From Thuidium tamariscinum (lineage: Eukaryota > Streptophyta > Bryopsida > Hypnales > Thuidiaceae): a stretch of 64,000 nucleotides of DNA. Made by a program: the position numbers and the translations under genes. Each line of letters begins with the position of its first letter. Positions within the stretch are counted from its first letter, which is position 1. Positions 35,781 to 46,893 of the stretch are shown piece by piece. Location of the stretch: the NCBI GenBank assembly GCA_947034885.2, contig OX344751.2:43429082-43493081 (forward strand). Direction: 5' to 3'. The notes under the pieces were generated by a model, which was not told where the DNA came from, did no database searches, and saw only the letters and a program-made list of their open reading frames with translations.

Positions 35781-37466
35781 GGGTCAGTCTCCCTGCCCAT
35801 GAAAGTCCGTCGGCCTCAAGTGACTCGGGAGCCCGGTGATATTAAAGAGGTTGCGATATTTTATTTTGAAAGTTCCCCAGGTCGAAGACCCGGCCTTTCC
35901 CACGTCGTTGTAATTAATTTCGTAGCCCCGCCAGCCGATGTCCGTCGAAACTTCAAACCAAGGAAACTGAAGGAAGGGAGTTTTCTGTTGGTCCCCGCCG
36001 CGGTCCCGCCATTCACTTTTCTCCTGGGTGGTCGTTCTCCCGCCCATGCCTCTGCGCCTCTCCTCTGTCACCCCGGATTTTCTGCCGATCCTCTCTGCAC
36101 CAGCACTGGGCTTGCAGTAGCAGCGCTACAGTCGCACTTGCAGCAGCAGTGAGCGGCGCGACCATTCACTCATTCATTTCATCGTCGTATAGCATGGCTC
36201 TTGCGGAAGGGAGTTCTTTTCAGTTTTCCACATCCGCGGGAAGACTCGGTTTCGGCGGTGGAGAGTAAATTTTTTTTTGCGGCGATTGCTATGATTGCTC
36301 GCGATGTAACTGCGGCGTGATCAACTACAGTGGCCGCACTTTCACCTTCTTGCGGGGGAGAGTGAGATCGGGAGTGTTTGCCCTTTGCACGGGCTTACCT
36401 TGGCGCGGAGTGGCTGGGCTTTAGGGCGTGTTGGCCATGGCGGCGGAGTGGCCTCGGCGTGGTCAGGCGCCGGCTTGTTGCTGAATCGTTGTTTGTCGTG
36501 GTTCGAGTGCGGCGCACTGGTGACTAGTGTGTTCGCACTTCGCAGGTAATGGTTGCGCCTGATCTATTGCTGTCTGACACGTTTTCTGTTTTCTGTTTTC
36601 TGGTTCCTCACTTTTGTGGTGACTAAGGTAGTACGTTGATGTTGTGTGGATTTAATGGAGCTGACCTGCATTCTGTCCCTCGCCATGGACCGGCAAGTCC
36701 TTTGAATGCGACTTGCACGGACTGTGTAATTGATTGCCAATGCGGAGTAACAGTTGTCTTGTACGAGTGTTTAGGCGTCGTGTTGAACTGTTCATTTGAG
36801 TGAGTTGTTTTAACTCCTGCGGTTTGGAGTTCCTTCATTTCATTGTGGAAAGAACGTAGAGTTGGATATCTCCGTATCAGTTTTGTGCTCTCGAACGCTG
36901 CTTCCGATTTTTTTTCGGATCGGATCAGTTGCCGTCTGCATGGCCTAACTCGGCTTAGTCGTGTGTATCATCTGGCGAAGGTAAATGTCGATTGGTTACG
37001 TCGGGTAATGATGTTGTGAGGACGATGAGATGAGTGGTGGACTTTGAGTTGCTTTCTGTCTAACTTTCGGGTGACCCGATTTTTCTCTAGTTGAGAGAGA
37101 GGAACCTTTTTTACTTATATTTTTTCTGGAGAACTGAACATCGTTTCTGTTTACTGTTCCTGGCATTTAAAGAGAACTTGCAAGTTTTGTCGATCGCTTG
37201 TTTTCATACTTGTATCTCGAAGGCTGTCTTCTTTGTCTGATTACCTGCTGCTGAATATATCTTCTCAGGAACCATATTTCGAAAGTTTCCTACAGGCGAC
37301 CATCGAAGTATTGCGAACGGCGGATAATGTTATTCGGGAAGAGTAGACACAGCCTCTCTGTTTCTTCAACGCAAGAGATTATTTGCCGAGAAGAGTTTTC
37401 CTCACTGCGTCTATTGGAGTGATACTGAATATATTTTCTCTACAACCGTTTTGAAACGGTATCAGT
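35781..37466 (+). promoter_or_regulatory. Promoter and long 5' leader of the GTGVFLPR gene, with probable leader intron
   Basis: GC content and CpG rise sharply from about 35780, as expected for a plant gene 5' region. The transcription start is not fixed; 36050-36200 is plausible. A donor CAG|GTAATG at 36545/36546 and acceptor TTCTCAG|GA at 37268/37269 would define a leader intron of 723 nt, leaving the second leader exon to run to the ATG at 37467. Open frames in this region are short and show no protein motif. Confidence 0.5.
36546..37268 (+). other. Predicted 5' leader intron
   Basis: GT at 36546 after CAG, AG at 37267-37268 after a pyrimidine-rich stretch (cttctcag). The enclosed sequence is T-rich, as plant introns are. 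Predicted from splice sites only. Confidence 0.45.
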
Positions 37467-39429
37467 ATGGCATTCGAGGTGGCCAGAGTCCATCAGTTGA
37501 TATGCTCAAGAGTCGAAGACGAAGGTGTGTTTGATGCCTTCAAGACTGCAAGTCACTCCGTCGAAGCGGACCAGAGCTTCCCACGGTTTTGCAGTTCCGA
37601 GGGCTCGGATTTACGCATGTACTGTCCAGCGAGTTCAGTGTACGGTAGTCGCGGTTTTGATGAAGGTCATGAAGCTAGTAATGTACTTACAGAGGCATCT
37701 TCTTGCTCCACCGAGACAGAAAGTGATGAAGAAGACGGTCTTCTTGAGAGCTTGGCTCAACAAATTGCGCAGTCTATGCTTGATGAGGAAGAGTCAAAAG
37801 CTGAAATATGTACCGGTGTTCTCGATGGAAATCGATATATTGGAGCTCAGGATGTACCGAATGTGGATGTTAATGAGGTGAGCATGTTTTATTGGTCTCT
37901 ATGATTTCATGTTCGATTCTTGTGGTTCCACTCGCGTACACAGCCTGCTCAATTGATTTTTTTGTTTGCTGTAAAACGTGATTACCAAAGCTCGTGCATC
38001 TGTCCGGTGTCCTGCTTCCTGTTAATTCTCAATCCTGAAGTTTTGTGATTCACTCTTTTCCCAGTCACGTTGTAGCCTGCATAATCTTCCCTGTTCAGAC
38101 GGTGTATGTGTTCACATTCTCAGGCGCTGTTTTTTCGTGATGAGATTTAAGTAGTGCAGGATTGCTGTTACGGTTGCTTTCTCAATCAGAATCTGACAGT
38201 AGTAGTATTTGTAGGGCCGAGTGTCCCCATCTAGTTGGTCGAGCGGCAGCTGGTTATCCGGCCCTCAGCTATCAGGCAGTCAAAGTAGCTCTAAGGGCTC
38301 TTCCAGAGTTTCATCCCAAGTCTCGTCTCCCTCGTCAGCACCTTCGTCTGGTTATCAAAATGCCTGGGACACTCTCTATGCCGCAGCCGGAGAGGTTGTG
38401 AGATTGAAAATGAACGACGAGAAAAAAGCCTCAATGATCTCCGGTGAGAGACCCTCCCCAGCAAAAGTCTTGAATCAAGCCGTGCGAGGTAATTTGCCTC
38501 AGCAGACTCGACCGTCTGGACAAGGGACAGGACGAAGTGCCACCCACGCTGCAAAGAGGAAAGAAGAGATGACTTTCATGGCTTGTAATCAGGTACTTAA
38601 ACCTGATCTCGCTTTTGGTGACTTTTGCACTTCTGCTGTCCATCAACGATGTGAGGAGGAAAATGTGCACGTTAGGTGCTATTTGGAAACGGGCTTTGTT
38701 CATTTCATGCGGTATCGTATGTCATCATCTGGGCAGTGTACGGAGCACTGCACGATATTCAGATTAATGTGAATTTCTTGTTTGAGTTTTTGTCAATTAT
38801 GTCATTAGCTCTGCCTAGCGTTAACAGAATGTGGGATTTCTCATGTCAGGCGCAACAGAACTGGGCTATGAAATGTGCGGCCTTGAATGCAATGGCTAGT
38901 CAAGGTCGATCTCCATATCCAATGTATCAGCATCAGCAACAAGCGTATAGTCTAGATGGTCATCAAGGGTTCAATAACTATCGTCAGCCAGGAAAATCGG
39001 TCGATAGCAAATCAATACAGAGAAATCGGCAGGCTGTTTCGAATGGGGGTTCGGGTGTGAGGGTTGTTTTTCTAGGCGGACCATCTGGTCGAGAGTCTGG
39101 TGGTACAGGAGTTTTCTTACCGCGTACCTTCGCGACTGCCCCTGAACATAAGAAGAGAAATGGTGGGTTTCTCATCACTACATTTTTGTCAAATGACGTT
39201 TTCCTCAACAGCTCTCCAATATTCTGATCAAACATACAATCAGTTTTTAATTACTCGATTGCATCTTGTTCATACAGATGTTCCTTCGATACACTCTTCT
39301 GGTGTGCCGACTCATTCCAAGAATCCAAGAGACGCTGTTTGGCCCACGTTGCAGCAAAGCATGATCAGATCAAGTTTTCGTCAGCCAGCAGTTCATGAGC
39401 CTTGCCTTCCCACAGAATGGACTTACTAG
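37467..39429 (+). CDS. Plant-specific protein with GTGVFLPR motif, function unknown (four coding exons, 417 aa)
   Basis: Exons read as 37467-37877, 38215-38592, 38850-39162 and 39278-39429; donors GTGAGC, GTACTT, GTGGGT and acceptors TTGTAG, TGTCAG, ATACAG join them in frame (phases 0, 0, 1) to 417 residues. Seen: acidic serine-rich stretch (res. 76-90), LLESLAQQIAQSMLDEEE (92-109), serine-rich linker (140-182), AWDTLYAAAGEVVRLKM (187-203), basic AAKRKEEM (249-256), Q/Y-rich stretch (288-296), GVRVVFLGG (332-340), GTGVFLPR (348-355) and DAVWPTLQQ near the C-terminus. The AWD..YAAAG..., VFLG and GTGVFLPR blocks are characteristic of a plant family of several members in flowering plants, to my knowledge without assigned biochemistry. 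No signal peptide or membrane segment; the charged, low-complexity make-up suggests a soluble, perhaps nuclear protein. No frame damage seen. Confidence 0.78.
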
Positions 39430-39804
39430 AAGCGGTTATGATAGGAAATGTTTGAGCAGCTCGCATTCGAGTTTTAGAATATCTGACCTACTCAGATATG
39501 AGTTTCCAGCTCGCCTGATTCTTTATGCTGCGACTTCATCTGATTTTCAAGGTAGCAGGGGCAGTAGTTTTTGCGCTGATCACCTATTTTGTAAGAAGAC
39601 TCAACGAATTGCAGAAAGAACTTAGCATTGTAAAGTAGTAGAAATGGGCAGACTTGGACTCTGCTGTACAGAAGTCATCAAAACTTTTAAGGAACTTTGG
39701 TTCCTTCACGGGCAGACATTTTTCTCGAGACGGACTCCGGAACTACACAAATAACGTGCACCTTTTTCAAGGGTACTCTGTCAATTTCTAATAATTGCCC
39801 TATC

Positions 39805-39810
39805 AATAAA
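39805..39810 (+). terminator. Poly(A) signal AATAAA of the GTGVFLPR gene
   Basis: AATAAA about 380 nt after the stop codon at 39427-39429, in a T-rich 3' region. It gives a plausible transcript end near 39830. The sequence stays gene-like in composition to about 40330, so a longer 3' end is possible. Confidence 0.5.
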
Positions 39811-40081
39811 CAGAACTGCCATACTCTCTAAAGGTCCGTTCATTTTTTCTGTTCATGAATTTTATGTATTTTCCATTCCTTGTTGCCAGATGCCGTGATC
39901 GTTGAGTTGACACCTCTTCTTCTTACACTCGCAATCTTGAAGGCGACAGTAAGATCGAGGTGGGGTTTATCACAGTAACCTCTAATGACCAGAGATTATA
40001 TTTGCTCTGGCTCTTCTACGCCTTCTTCAATTTCTGTGTCGATTCTTTATGTGTCCATGAGTAGTGTAACGTTAGCTGTAG

Positions 40082-40333
40082 ATGAAGTTAGGTGAGGTAT
40101 GTCAGGAGTTGTATCTTACTAAGTGCGACGAGTGTCAGGAGTTGTCATGCGCCGCCTTTAATAAGATTGAAGAGGAGATCCGGGTTTACTTCTGTGGATT
40201 CTGCTCTCAAATGCTCCATATTATTGAATCCCAACTTCGGAATCACTTGCATACTGAATCATTTGCAATCACTGAGCATTTCATCAAAACTGGTTCATAC
40301 CTGCGTTTCAAGTATAAATACGTACGTACGTAA
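40082..40333 (+). CDS. Small open frame with CxxC pairs, uncertain
   Basis: 83 codons with an ATG start. Contains CDEC (res. 15-18) and CGFC (38-41), a spacing reminiscent of a zinc-binding pair, but the sequence is not recognised. It lies about 650 nt downstream of the GTGVFLPR stop codon on the same strand, in DNA with gene-like composition, so it may be part of an extended 3' transcript or of no significance. Confidence 0.2.
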   Translation: MKLGEVCQELYLTKCDECQELSCAAFNKIEEEIRVYFCGFCSQMLHIIESQLRNHLHTESFAITEHFIKTGSYLRFKYKYVRT

Positions 40334-40446
40334 TGTACAGTACAGGATGCACCCTGCCCCTCCGTCAATGCCTGCTATTAACACTTACAGTTCATGGTGA
40401 GGTCGTGGGGTCACATTAATTTGTGGGCAGTGGAATACATTAATTA

Positions 40447-40538
40447 GCACCCCCTTGTCCCCAAATAAGACCTGTGTTTGTGTTTCCTTTGTACAGGTGA
40501 TTGAAGGATACATTAGTCTCATTTTGAGATGGAGGGAG
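40447..40538. mobile_element. Stowaway-like MITE (92 bp)
   Basis: The right end, read inward, is CTCCCTCCATCTCAAAATGA, almost the canonical Stowaway terminus. The left end CACCCCCTTGTCCCCAAATA is a worn match. TA lies at both borders (40445-40446 and 40539-40540). Stowaway belongs to the Tc1/mariner superfamily. Confidence 0.6.
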
Positions 40539-40549
40539 TATACATATTA

Positions 40550-40795
40550 TAGAGAGACCTTTTCTTTCTTTTTCTTTTTTTCTCTTTAAAATTTAAAAAG
40601 AAAAGAAAAGGAGGTGACCATTAAAAAACCAAAGAAGAAAACAATCAATCTGGCTCACGTAGGAAAGTCAGCCTGGGGGGAGGTTGAGAGAGAGGTGCCA
40701 TTGAGGCTTGTGGAGATTACCAGAGCAAAAAAAAATTTGTACCAAGTATTCAAAAATTGTACCAAGTATTCACAAACTCCTGGCTTATAGAGAGA
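40550..40795. repeat. Pyrimidine/purine-rich inverted stretch
   Basis: A run of CT-rich sequence (40557-40588) followed by an AG-rich run (40593-40612) that can pair with it. 'tatagagagacct' occurs at both 40548 and 40787, a direct repeat bracketing the segment. Confidence 0.4.
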
Positions 40796-41190
40796 CCTAT
40801 TACTAACTAGCATTCCAGAGGCAACCAATAGGGTATGATATTTCCAACTAGGGTTCAAATGGATTTCCATTTTCTCCTTGGAATACATGTTTTGTATTTT
40901 TCAAGGTTTAAACCAATAAGTTCATGACATATATGTGAGCTAGAAAATGAGTAGCAATGAGTAGGAAATTAGTTCTTAAATTATCTAAATTGGATGACTT
41001 TAGGTGTTGATCTTAGGTCAAGTCTAACTTCTGCCTTCCAAAATTCATATTAATTTCAATTCAAGAGATAAAATTACCAATTTTTTTTGCAATCCCCATC
41101 ATTTCTATCTATATACCTTTGAAAATATTTTTTTTTGTCTTGTACTACCCTCTAGATGTGCTTATTTGATTAGTTATAGGTCCCTCTACC
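40796..41190. mobile_element. Family C (AGGTAGAACCACC type) fragment
   Basis: The interior matches other family C copies ('ttggaatacatgttt...tttcaaggtt', 'aaaatatttttttttgtcttgtactac', 'ttgattagttatagg'). The right end is worn and the left end not clear. Confidence 0.45.
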
Positions 41191-41460
41191 ATACTAGTGC
41201 ATTGCAAGAATAATGGATTGATGATTTTATTTATATAGGGCTCAACCTTGGAACTATGCAAGGTTGTTTTTTTGAAAAAATCGTCCTTTCTAAAACCATC
41301 AAAATCATTTGTATAAGAAAACTCAAAAAGAACTAATTTGAAGTCAAAGTGTTGTAAAAGATCTCCATTTCCCACCACTTATTATGTAGATAAATATTTG
41401 TGTTTCTATCCTATACAAGAGAATGCCTTGTCATTCATCAAACGCTAAATATCTATAATG

Positions 41461-42325
41461 TCCTTCCCTTAAAGTCCCATTGATCCTACGGGAACAAGAA
41501 TGCAACTTTGGGTAGGTTTGTATAGTCTCAATATTCAATATAATTTCTTGAAATTTCTTATAAAGGTAGGAAATTACGTAAGCTTTGGGAAAATATAATT
41601 TTTATTTCAATTAAAGATTGGGAACAAAAATTATGGCACAATAAGCTAAAAATAGAGGTAAGTAGGAAGCCCCAGAGAATTACAGAAAGGCAAAATAATA
41701 TTAATTTTTTTCCCTAAAATATCACATTTTTGCATATTGCATGTGAAGCTTTGATTCATTCTATTTGGATGAGTGATGAGAAAATTATGAACAATCTTGT
41801 TTTTTAGGCAATCTAAGCTACTTCTTTGAAAAATAACTTATAGGATTCAATTTTAAATGCAATTTTTTCAGTGTAGCAAAGTTAAGTACAATTTCTAGAA
41901 CAATCTCATTGTTTGGATTTATGTGTTTCAATTCCATCTTAGAGCTATTTAAAATTTATTTATTTAATCAATTTTAGACCTACTTCTATTTAATAAATTT
42001 TTAAAGGATAAAGATCAAGTGATTTATTTTAAATTTACATTTTTGACTCAATTCTTCGAAATAAAAAACTTTAAATTCAAAGTCTATAGTGCATAAGCTT
42101 TTCACAAGTAGCACTCAAAGTCATCTAAAATATTAATATGTTGTTCAAGAAACCTTTTTTTCCAACTTTGAATGCTAATATCTTTTAATCTGTATGGTCA
42201 AACTTCATGAAATTTTTACCACATAATCTAAAACAAGTAGAATAAAAAATTATGGTTAGACTTTAGGGTGAATGCAATAAAAATGGCAATTTTGAGTGGT
42301 CTTTGGCAGAAAAATGGCCTTGGAA
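41461..42325 (+). mobile_element. TTAA MITE family 1, worn copy
   Basis: Homologous over its whole length to 46894-47823 ('acgtgaagctttgattca' type phrases, 'tttaggcaatctaagc', 'cttataggattca'). Both TTAA borders and ends are degraded, so this is an old insertion. Confidence 0.55.
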
Positions 42326-42744
42326 TGTGACGGTTTGAAGTGAATGCTCTCCAAATTGCCATTTTTGCTACTATGCCTAATTACTATTATTAATTGGTGA
42401 AAATTTCATGTTTCCAATGCACCAAAAAGTGTGACATTTGGTTACTTGTATGCATATGTTGTATAAAGTTATGAAGAGTCAAATTTTTATTTCTATAGAT
42501 GTTCTAAAATTGTTTCCTCAATATGTGAATGTATTGATTTTAGAGATGTAGACAAACTAATAATGGTGATTTAATAGGGTGTAAATTTGGTTGTACCCAC
42601 TTTATTAGCAAGTGTTGTAATTATGACTTGATGAAATGTCCTTGGACAATGATCTTTCTATATGATCTTTGTATGAGTTTCTTTTGTCTCATGCAATGTT
42701 CTTCAACTTTGTACTTTGAAATTGCTTCAAAATTTTATATGGAT

Positions 42745-43130
42745 TAAGGTCGAGGAACCAATTGCCAACGATGCCCAATTACAAATGTATAGGGTGTTCT
42801 ATCTCCAACCTTAGGTTAGAGTTGAAGTTTGGAATGTGTTTATTTGTCCATTTCAAGATTGGAACCAATTAGGTTATGATACATATTTTAAAGTAGTAAG
42901 AAAGAATATAGGAAGTAGTGAGGAAGAAAGTAATTTTTGAATGATGAAAACTAGAAGATTTAGACATTGGCTATGCAAGATGTTACATCCTACCATCAAA
43001 GGTGGGACTAGCAAGGTAAATTTTGGATTCTTAGAGTGCCCCTATTTTGTACCATGACAAAGGCATGTTCTAGATCTCTTCCAACTAATTTGGGGTTTGT
43101 AATTGGGACCCCTTTTAGAGAGAAAAGGCA
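42745..43130. mobile_element. Family C fragment joined to a family F fragment
   Basis: 42745-42972 matches family C interior ('gtttatttgtccatttcaag'). At about 42975 a family F left end begins ('tgttacatcctaccatcaaagg') and runs to about 43130. Junction suggests F inserted into C; right ends not found. Confidence 0.4.
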
Positions 43131-43334
43131 AATTTTTTGCTAAATTTTGCTTTGGTAATTGTTAATAGTAAATTTTTTAGTCTTTTATCTTGCTTTTGAA
43201 GTACTTGTTCAACAAATAATTTTGATTTTTTAGTATCTTCTCCAAATTCTTTCCAATGTGCTTCCAATGAAACAATTTTCAAGTTCAAATTGTTTACCAT
43301 TCAAAAGTTTGTTTTACTGATACCAGGCCACATA

Positions 43335-43764
43335 AGGTAGAGGTACCTATAGTCATTCACTTTTACAATTTTTAGGTAGATCGTGAGCAATATGAGGCAA
43401 GTGAAATATTTGCCAATTAGAAAGATAAGAAATATAGGAAGTTAGGGATTGCAAATTTTTCAAAATTTTATCTTCAAAATTAAAATTATTTTGAATTTGG
43501 AAAGCCAAAAAGTTTTCCAGACTAATAGCCAATGTCTAGACTCTTCCAATTTAAATCATAGACTAAAACCTTTCCCGCTCACTACTTCCTACTTTCTTGC
43601 TCACTACTTTGGGACATGTGTCATGATCTTATTGGGCCCAACCTTGAAATGTAGAAAAAATACATTCCAAGCTTGGGTTCAAAATATGTTTTAGCCTTAG
43701 TTGGAAATAGCTACACTCTACAAGTTAGATATGAGTCCTTGGTAGAGAATATGTACCTCTACCT
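43335..43764. mobile_element. AGGT-ACC element, family C (430 bp)
   Basis: AGGTAGAGGTACCTATAGTC at the left, ATATGTACCTCTACCT at the right, flanked by TA (43333-43334, 43765-43766). Interior shared with the copies at 52644, 57424 and 60761. Non-coding. Confidence 0.75.
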
Positions 43765-43826
43765 TACCTCTGCTCCATTGCAAATGCCTTTAGATGATAG
43801 CTAGAAGCCTAGAACATAGTGCAGTG

Positions 43827-44494
43827 CATGATATTCTCAAGAAGATGGCAATCCATTTCTAATCAGCCCCTATTTCCAATCAATAGGCTATTTTCTTTCC
43901 ATGAAGTTATGGTGTAGTTCCCAAAGCAATTGTAGCACATTATGATTGATTGCAAGGCTCTTATAAATGCAACTAGTCTTAGGTTGGTTTTGCAGTCAGT
44001 CTATATCACCATTATAGGTCAGAAAAAATCTTCTACTAAAAAATTCATAATAATTATAAATTATATAATAAAAATCCAAAAAATATGGCATCCTTCCAAA
44101 ATTCTATTTTTGTAAGGTGAGTACATCTAAAATTGCACCTCACCTAAAAGTGCCATCTATAGTTGTTGTACATTTCTGAATTCCATTATGTACCTATTTG
44201 GCTGGAGCGCTTTTAAAAACAAACTTTGAACCTTAATAACTTTTGTATATTGTATCCAAATGCTGCGTTTTTTGGTGCATTGGAACGTGCTTTCACTTGC
44301 CAAGAAGACTATATGAAAATTTGATCAGACCGATAATAGTTATTAGGCACAGTACCAAAAAGTGGCACTTTTAGGTGTACCCACCTTGCATGAAAAAAAT
44401 TGCACTCAAAAAATGGCATTCAAAAAGATGCACTCTACATATGTGTAATTGCTTAAGTGGCTAGGAATGGGTGAAATACTCTAAATAGTGTTTC
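43827..44494 (+). repeat. About 370-bp repeat interrupted by a family B element
   Basis: 'agatggcaatccattt' through 'catccttccaaaattctatttttg' and, after the insert, 'catgaaaaaa...catatgtgtaattgcttaagtgg' match 61115-61480 in order. The insert is the family B copy at 44115-44386. Confidence 0.6.
44115..44386 (+). mobile_element. AGGT-ACC element, family B (272 bp), nested
   Basis: AGGTGAGTACATCTAAAATTG at the left, TTTTAGGTGTACCCACCT at the right. Left flank TA; right flank TG, presumably a mutated TA. The uninterrupted host at 61372-61390 reads 'tttttgtacatgaaaaa', which fixes the boundaries. Confidence 0.82.
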
Positions 44495-44519
44495 TGCCGG
44501 CATGTCCGCCAGAAAGTTA

Positions 44520-45256
44520 TTAACCCCTAAGCGCCGCCGGCGCCAATTTTTGGCGTTCGGCAAGCTTCACAGGGGCCCAAAGAGGACATGAACAATAGTT
44601 TTTTTCCTTCATTTTATTTTAGTGACCTTTCATGTTGAGTTGTAAAGAGTCTCCAATTGAGTTTTTAGTCTAACTAATGTTTGTTTTTATGTAGTTGAGA
44701 AGTAATTAGAGAAAACGGATGACAAAATTTGCCATTTTAGTGTATTTTGAGAAATTGACAAAATCTGAAATTTCTCCTTGAAAATGACATTTTCTGAGTT
44801 AGAGCCCAACTAATGAAATGAAGGTCCTCTCCTCCAATTTCTACTCCAATTGAAATTTTGTAAAAATTTGTAAAAATGATTATTTTATTGCAGTTTGCAC
44901 TTTGACTATATTTTTAATGTCCATTACTTTCTAATTATAGATGTACACGGGTAAATTAGTTTACACCATGATGATTTTCACTGTAATGTTCGCACATGGT
45001 GAAATTTTCAGATTTTTTGAGGTTATTTTCTATTTGATATGATTTTTCCTTCATTTTTCCTTCATAAATTTTCAGAAAATACAATTTTCCACAAAAAAAT
45101 CTGAAATTCCTGTGAAGTACAGAGGACATGCAGTTTCATCTCTGAAAAATAAAAATAAAAATTTTCATATGCATCTGATTACAAAATGGCAACAAACTGA
45201 GTGGCAGAGAGTGCGGCCTGAAACCAGTGGTCATAGGCCCGGCGTTTCAGGGTTAA
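44520..45256 (-). mobile_element. TTAA-flanked MITE, family 4 (737 bp)
   Basis: TTAA at 44520-44523 and 45253-45256. Left TTAACCCCTAAGCGCCGCC, right GGCGTTTCAGGGTTAA. The left subterminal 'gcgccgccggcgcc' is a strong GC-rich palindrome. Homologous to 16099-16823 and 54013-54732. Confidence 0.72.
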
Positions 45257-46318
45257 CCAACAATTTGGCGGTTCAGGCCTGCAACTTAGTGGGAATATAA
45301 TCACAAATCCACGACCAGCATTCCCCGCTCCATCCTATCATATCCTGGTCTGCAGTTGACCAATGGATTACTGATTGGTGGATACAGTTCACCTCTGATA
45401 AATGAAAATAACCAGGATATCAATTTCATTTGTGTCAAAAAAAACAAAACAATAAGGACAATGATGTAGGAAGCTTGAAGCAATGGGACTGTTATCAGCC
45501 CAGCACTTATTATTAAATACCCGAGCATAATGACCTTGAGTACATTCCACCGATGATGATGGATGGGTAGTAAGTTTAAGTTTATTTTGACTGCTCCTTG
45601 TCACGTCCTCCACCTCCACCTCATGAGTTCCGAGTGTGTGTGACATAACTCAACTGGGCTGTTGCTGTTATGGTACTTCAATCATAGCTTGGGAATTGAC
45701 AGAAGTTGACTAGTCAATCCGGGTGTGTCAAGTTGAAGAGCAAATGAATGAATTACCCGTCCTGATGAGTTCAATGTCTTTTGAGTGGATAGTGAGGGAC
45801 ATGTTCCCAGGACACGTCCAGAGCCTCAAACTCGGTATTTGGTCGTGTGGAGTCAAAGAAACTTTCCCGTGGCACGTAAGAAGAAGCTCAAAATATACTC
45901 GGGCCCGGACAAAATTGAAGAAGAGACGGCCAAATGGTGAACACTGGTCGTGGCTCTTTGTGTGATTTGGCACAATTCTCAAGCTATGGTTCCATTAATT
46001 CTACATAATTCTCCCCAAAAGGCACACTTTTATATTCAAAAAATAAATGTTCCCGGACTTTATTGATGGGAAGATACTTGAATTTGGGGGGAGATTCCTT
46101 GTGTTGCGATAAAATAAGAAAAAGTGCCCGGGCCGTGTCTTCCCATTCCGTGTTGCCCGTGGGGTTTTGTCTCCAAACACATCCTGGGGTCTCTGGATGA
46201 GGGCTGAAATGCTCACAGTGCACCCCCCAAGTAGTGGGGATGCTCCCACCTACTCCAAAGACAATGTGTCAAGAAAACATTTGCATTTTAAAATTCCCCT
46301 AGACCCTCCTAGGATTTA
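45257..46318. other. Intergenic DNA of mixed composition, unexplained
   Basis: 45290-45720 and 45780-46250 are less AT-rich than the average. 'gtggggatgctccca' near 46236 resembles the end of the element at 27652, but no partner end was found. No conserved protein recognised. Confidence 0.35.
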
Positions 46319-46548
46319 TTAACCCTTAAACGTCGAAGATGACGTTTTGCGTCCGCAGAATGAGAGAGAATCTTCCCTTGTAGAATCGAAGTGCAACTAT
46401 TGGTCCTCGGTTTTAGGGGTAGAAAGGGGAAATCTTCTACGGGGCTTTGACTTCCAATGAATATAATTGGCTTTTCCAAAGTAGATGATGTCACACGGAA
46501 TCAAAATGCATGATTTCCACGGTCACTAGTCCGTCGTTCAACGGTTAA
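46319..46548 (-). mobile_element. TTAA-flanked MITE, family 5 (230 bp)
   Basis: TTAA at 46319-46322 and 46545-46548; ends TTAACCCTTAAACGTCG and CGTCGTTCAACGGTTAA. Reverse-oriented homologue of 27259-27487, nearly the same length. Confidence 0.78.
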
Positions 46549-46893
46549 TTAATTTAAATTTTATATTTCAAATTTAGTACATCCCATCCCCTCTTTATAA
46601 TTTTGACAAGCAGTTGAGAAGACAAACAATATGGACAATATCTACTCTCGTATTTGTAACCATATTTGGTATTATGTATTAACACTATATTTGCTTCCAT
46701 ATTCATATTTGATCCTATATTTGTAATTGTAATTGGTATTTGGTATTCGTATTGTATCCATGTCTATACTTTATTCCTTAAGATCGACAGTTGTGGACGT
46801 TGACCACCTACTGCATCAACGGCCCTCCCTTTTTCTCTTTGGAAAGATCAATGGAAAGAAAGGGGCTTCCTCCTAATCAATGGCTATGCTTAT

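Noticed and set aside
38221-38772. Reading the second exon region as a single-exon gene of 183 codons
   Set aside because: The end of that frame runs through the intron after CAG|GTACTT; the spliced model keeps the conserved blocks in order.
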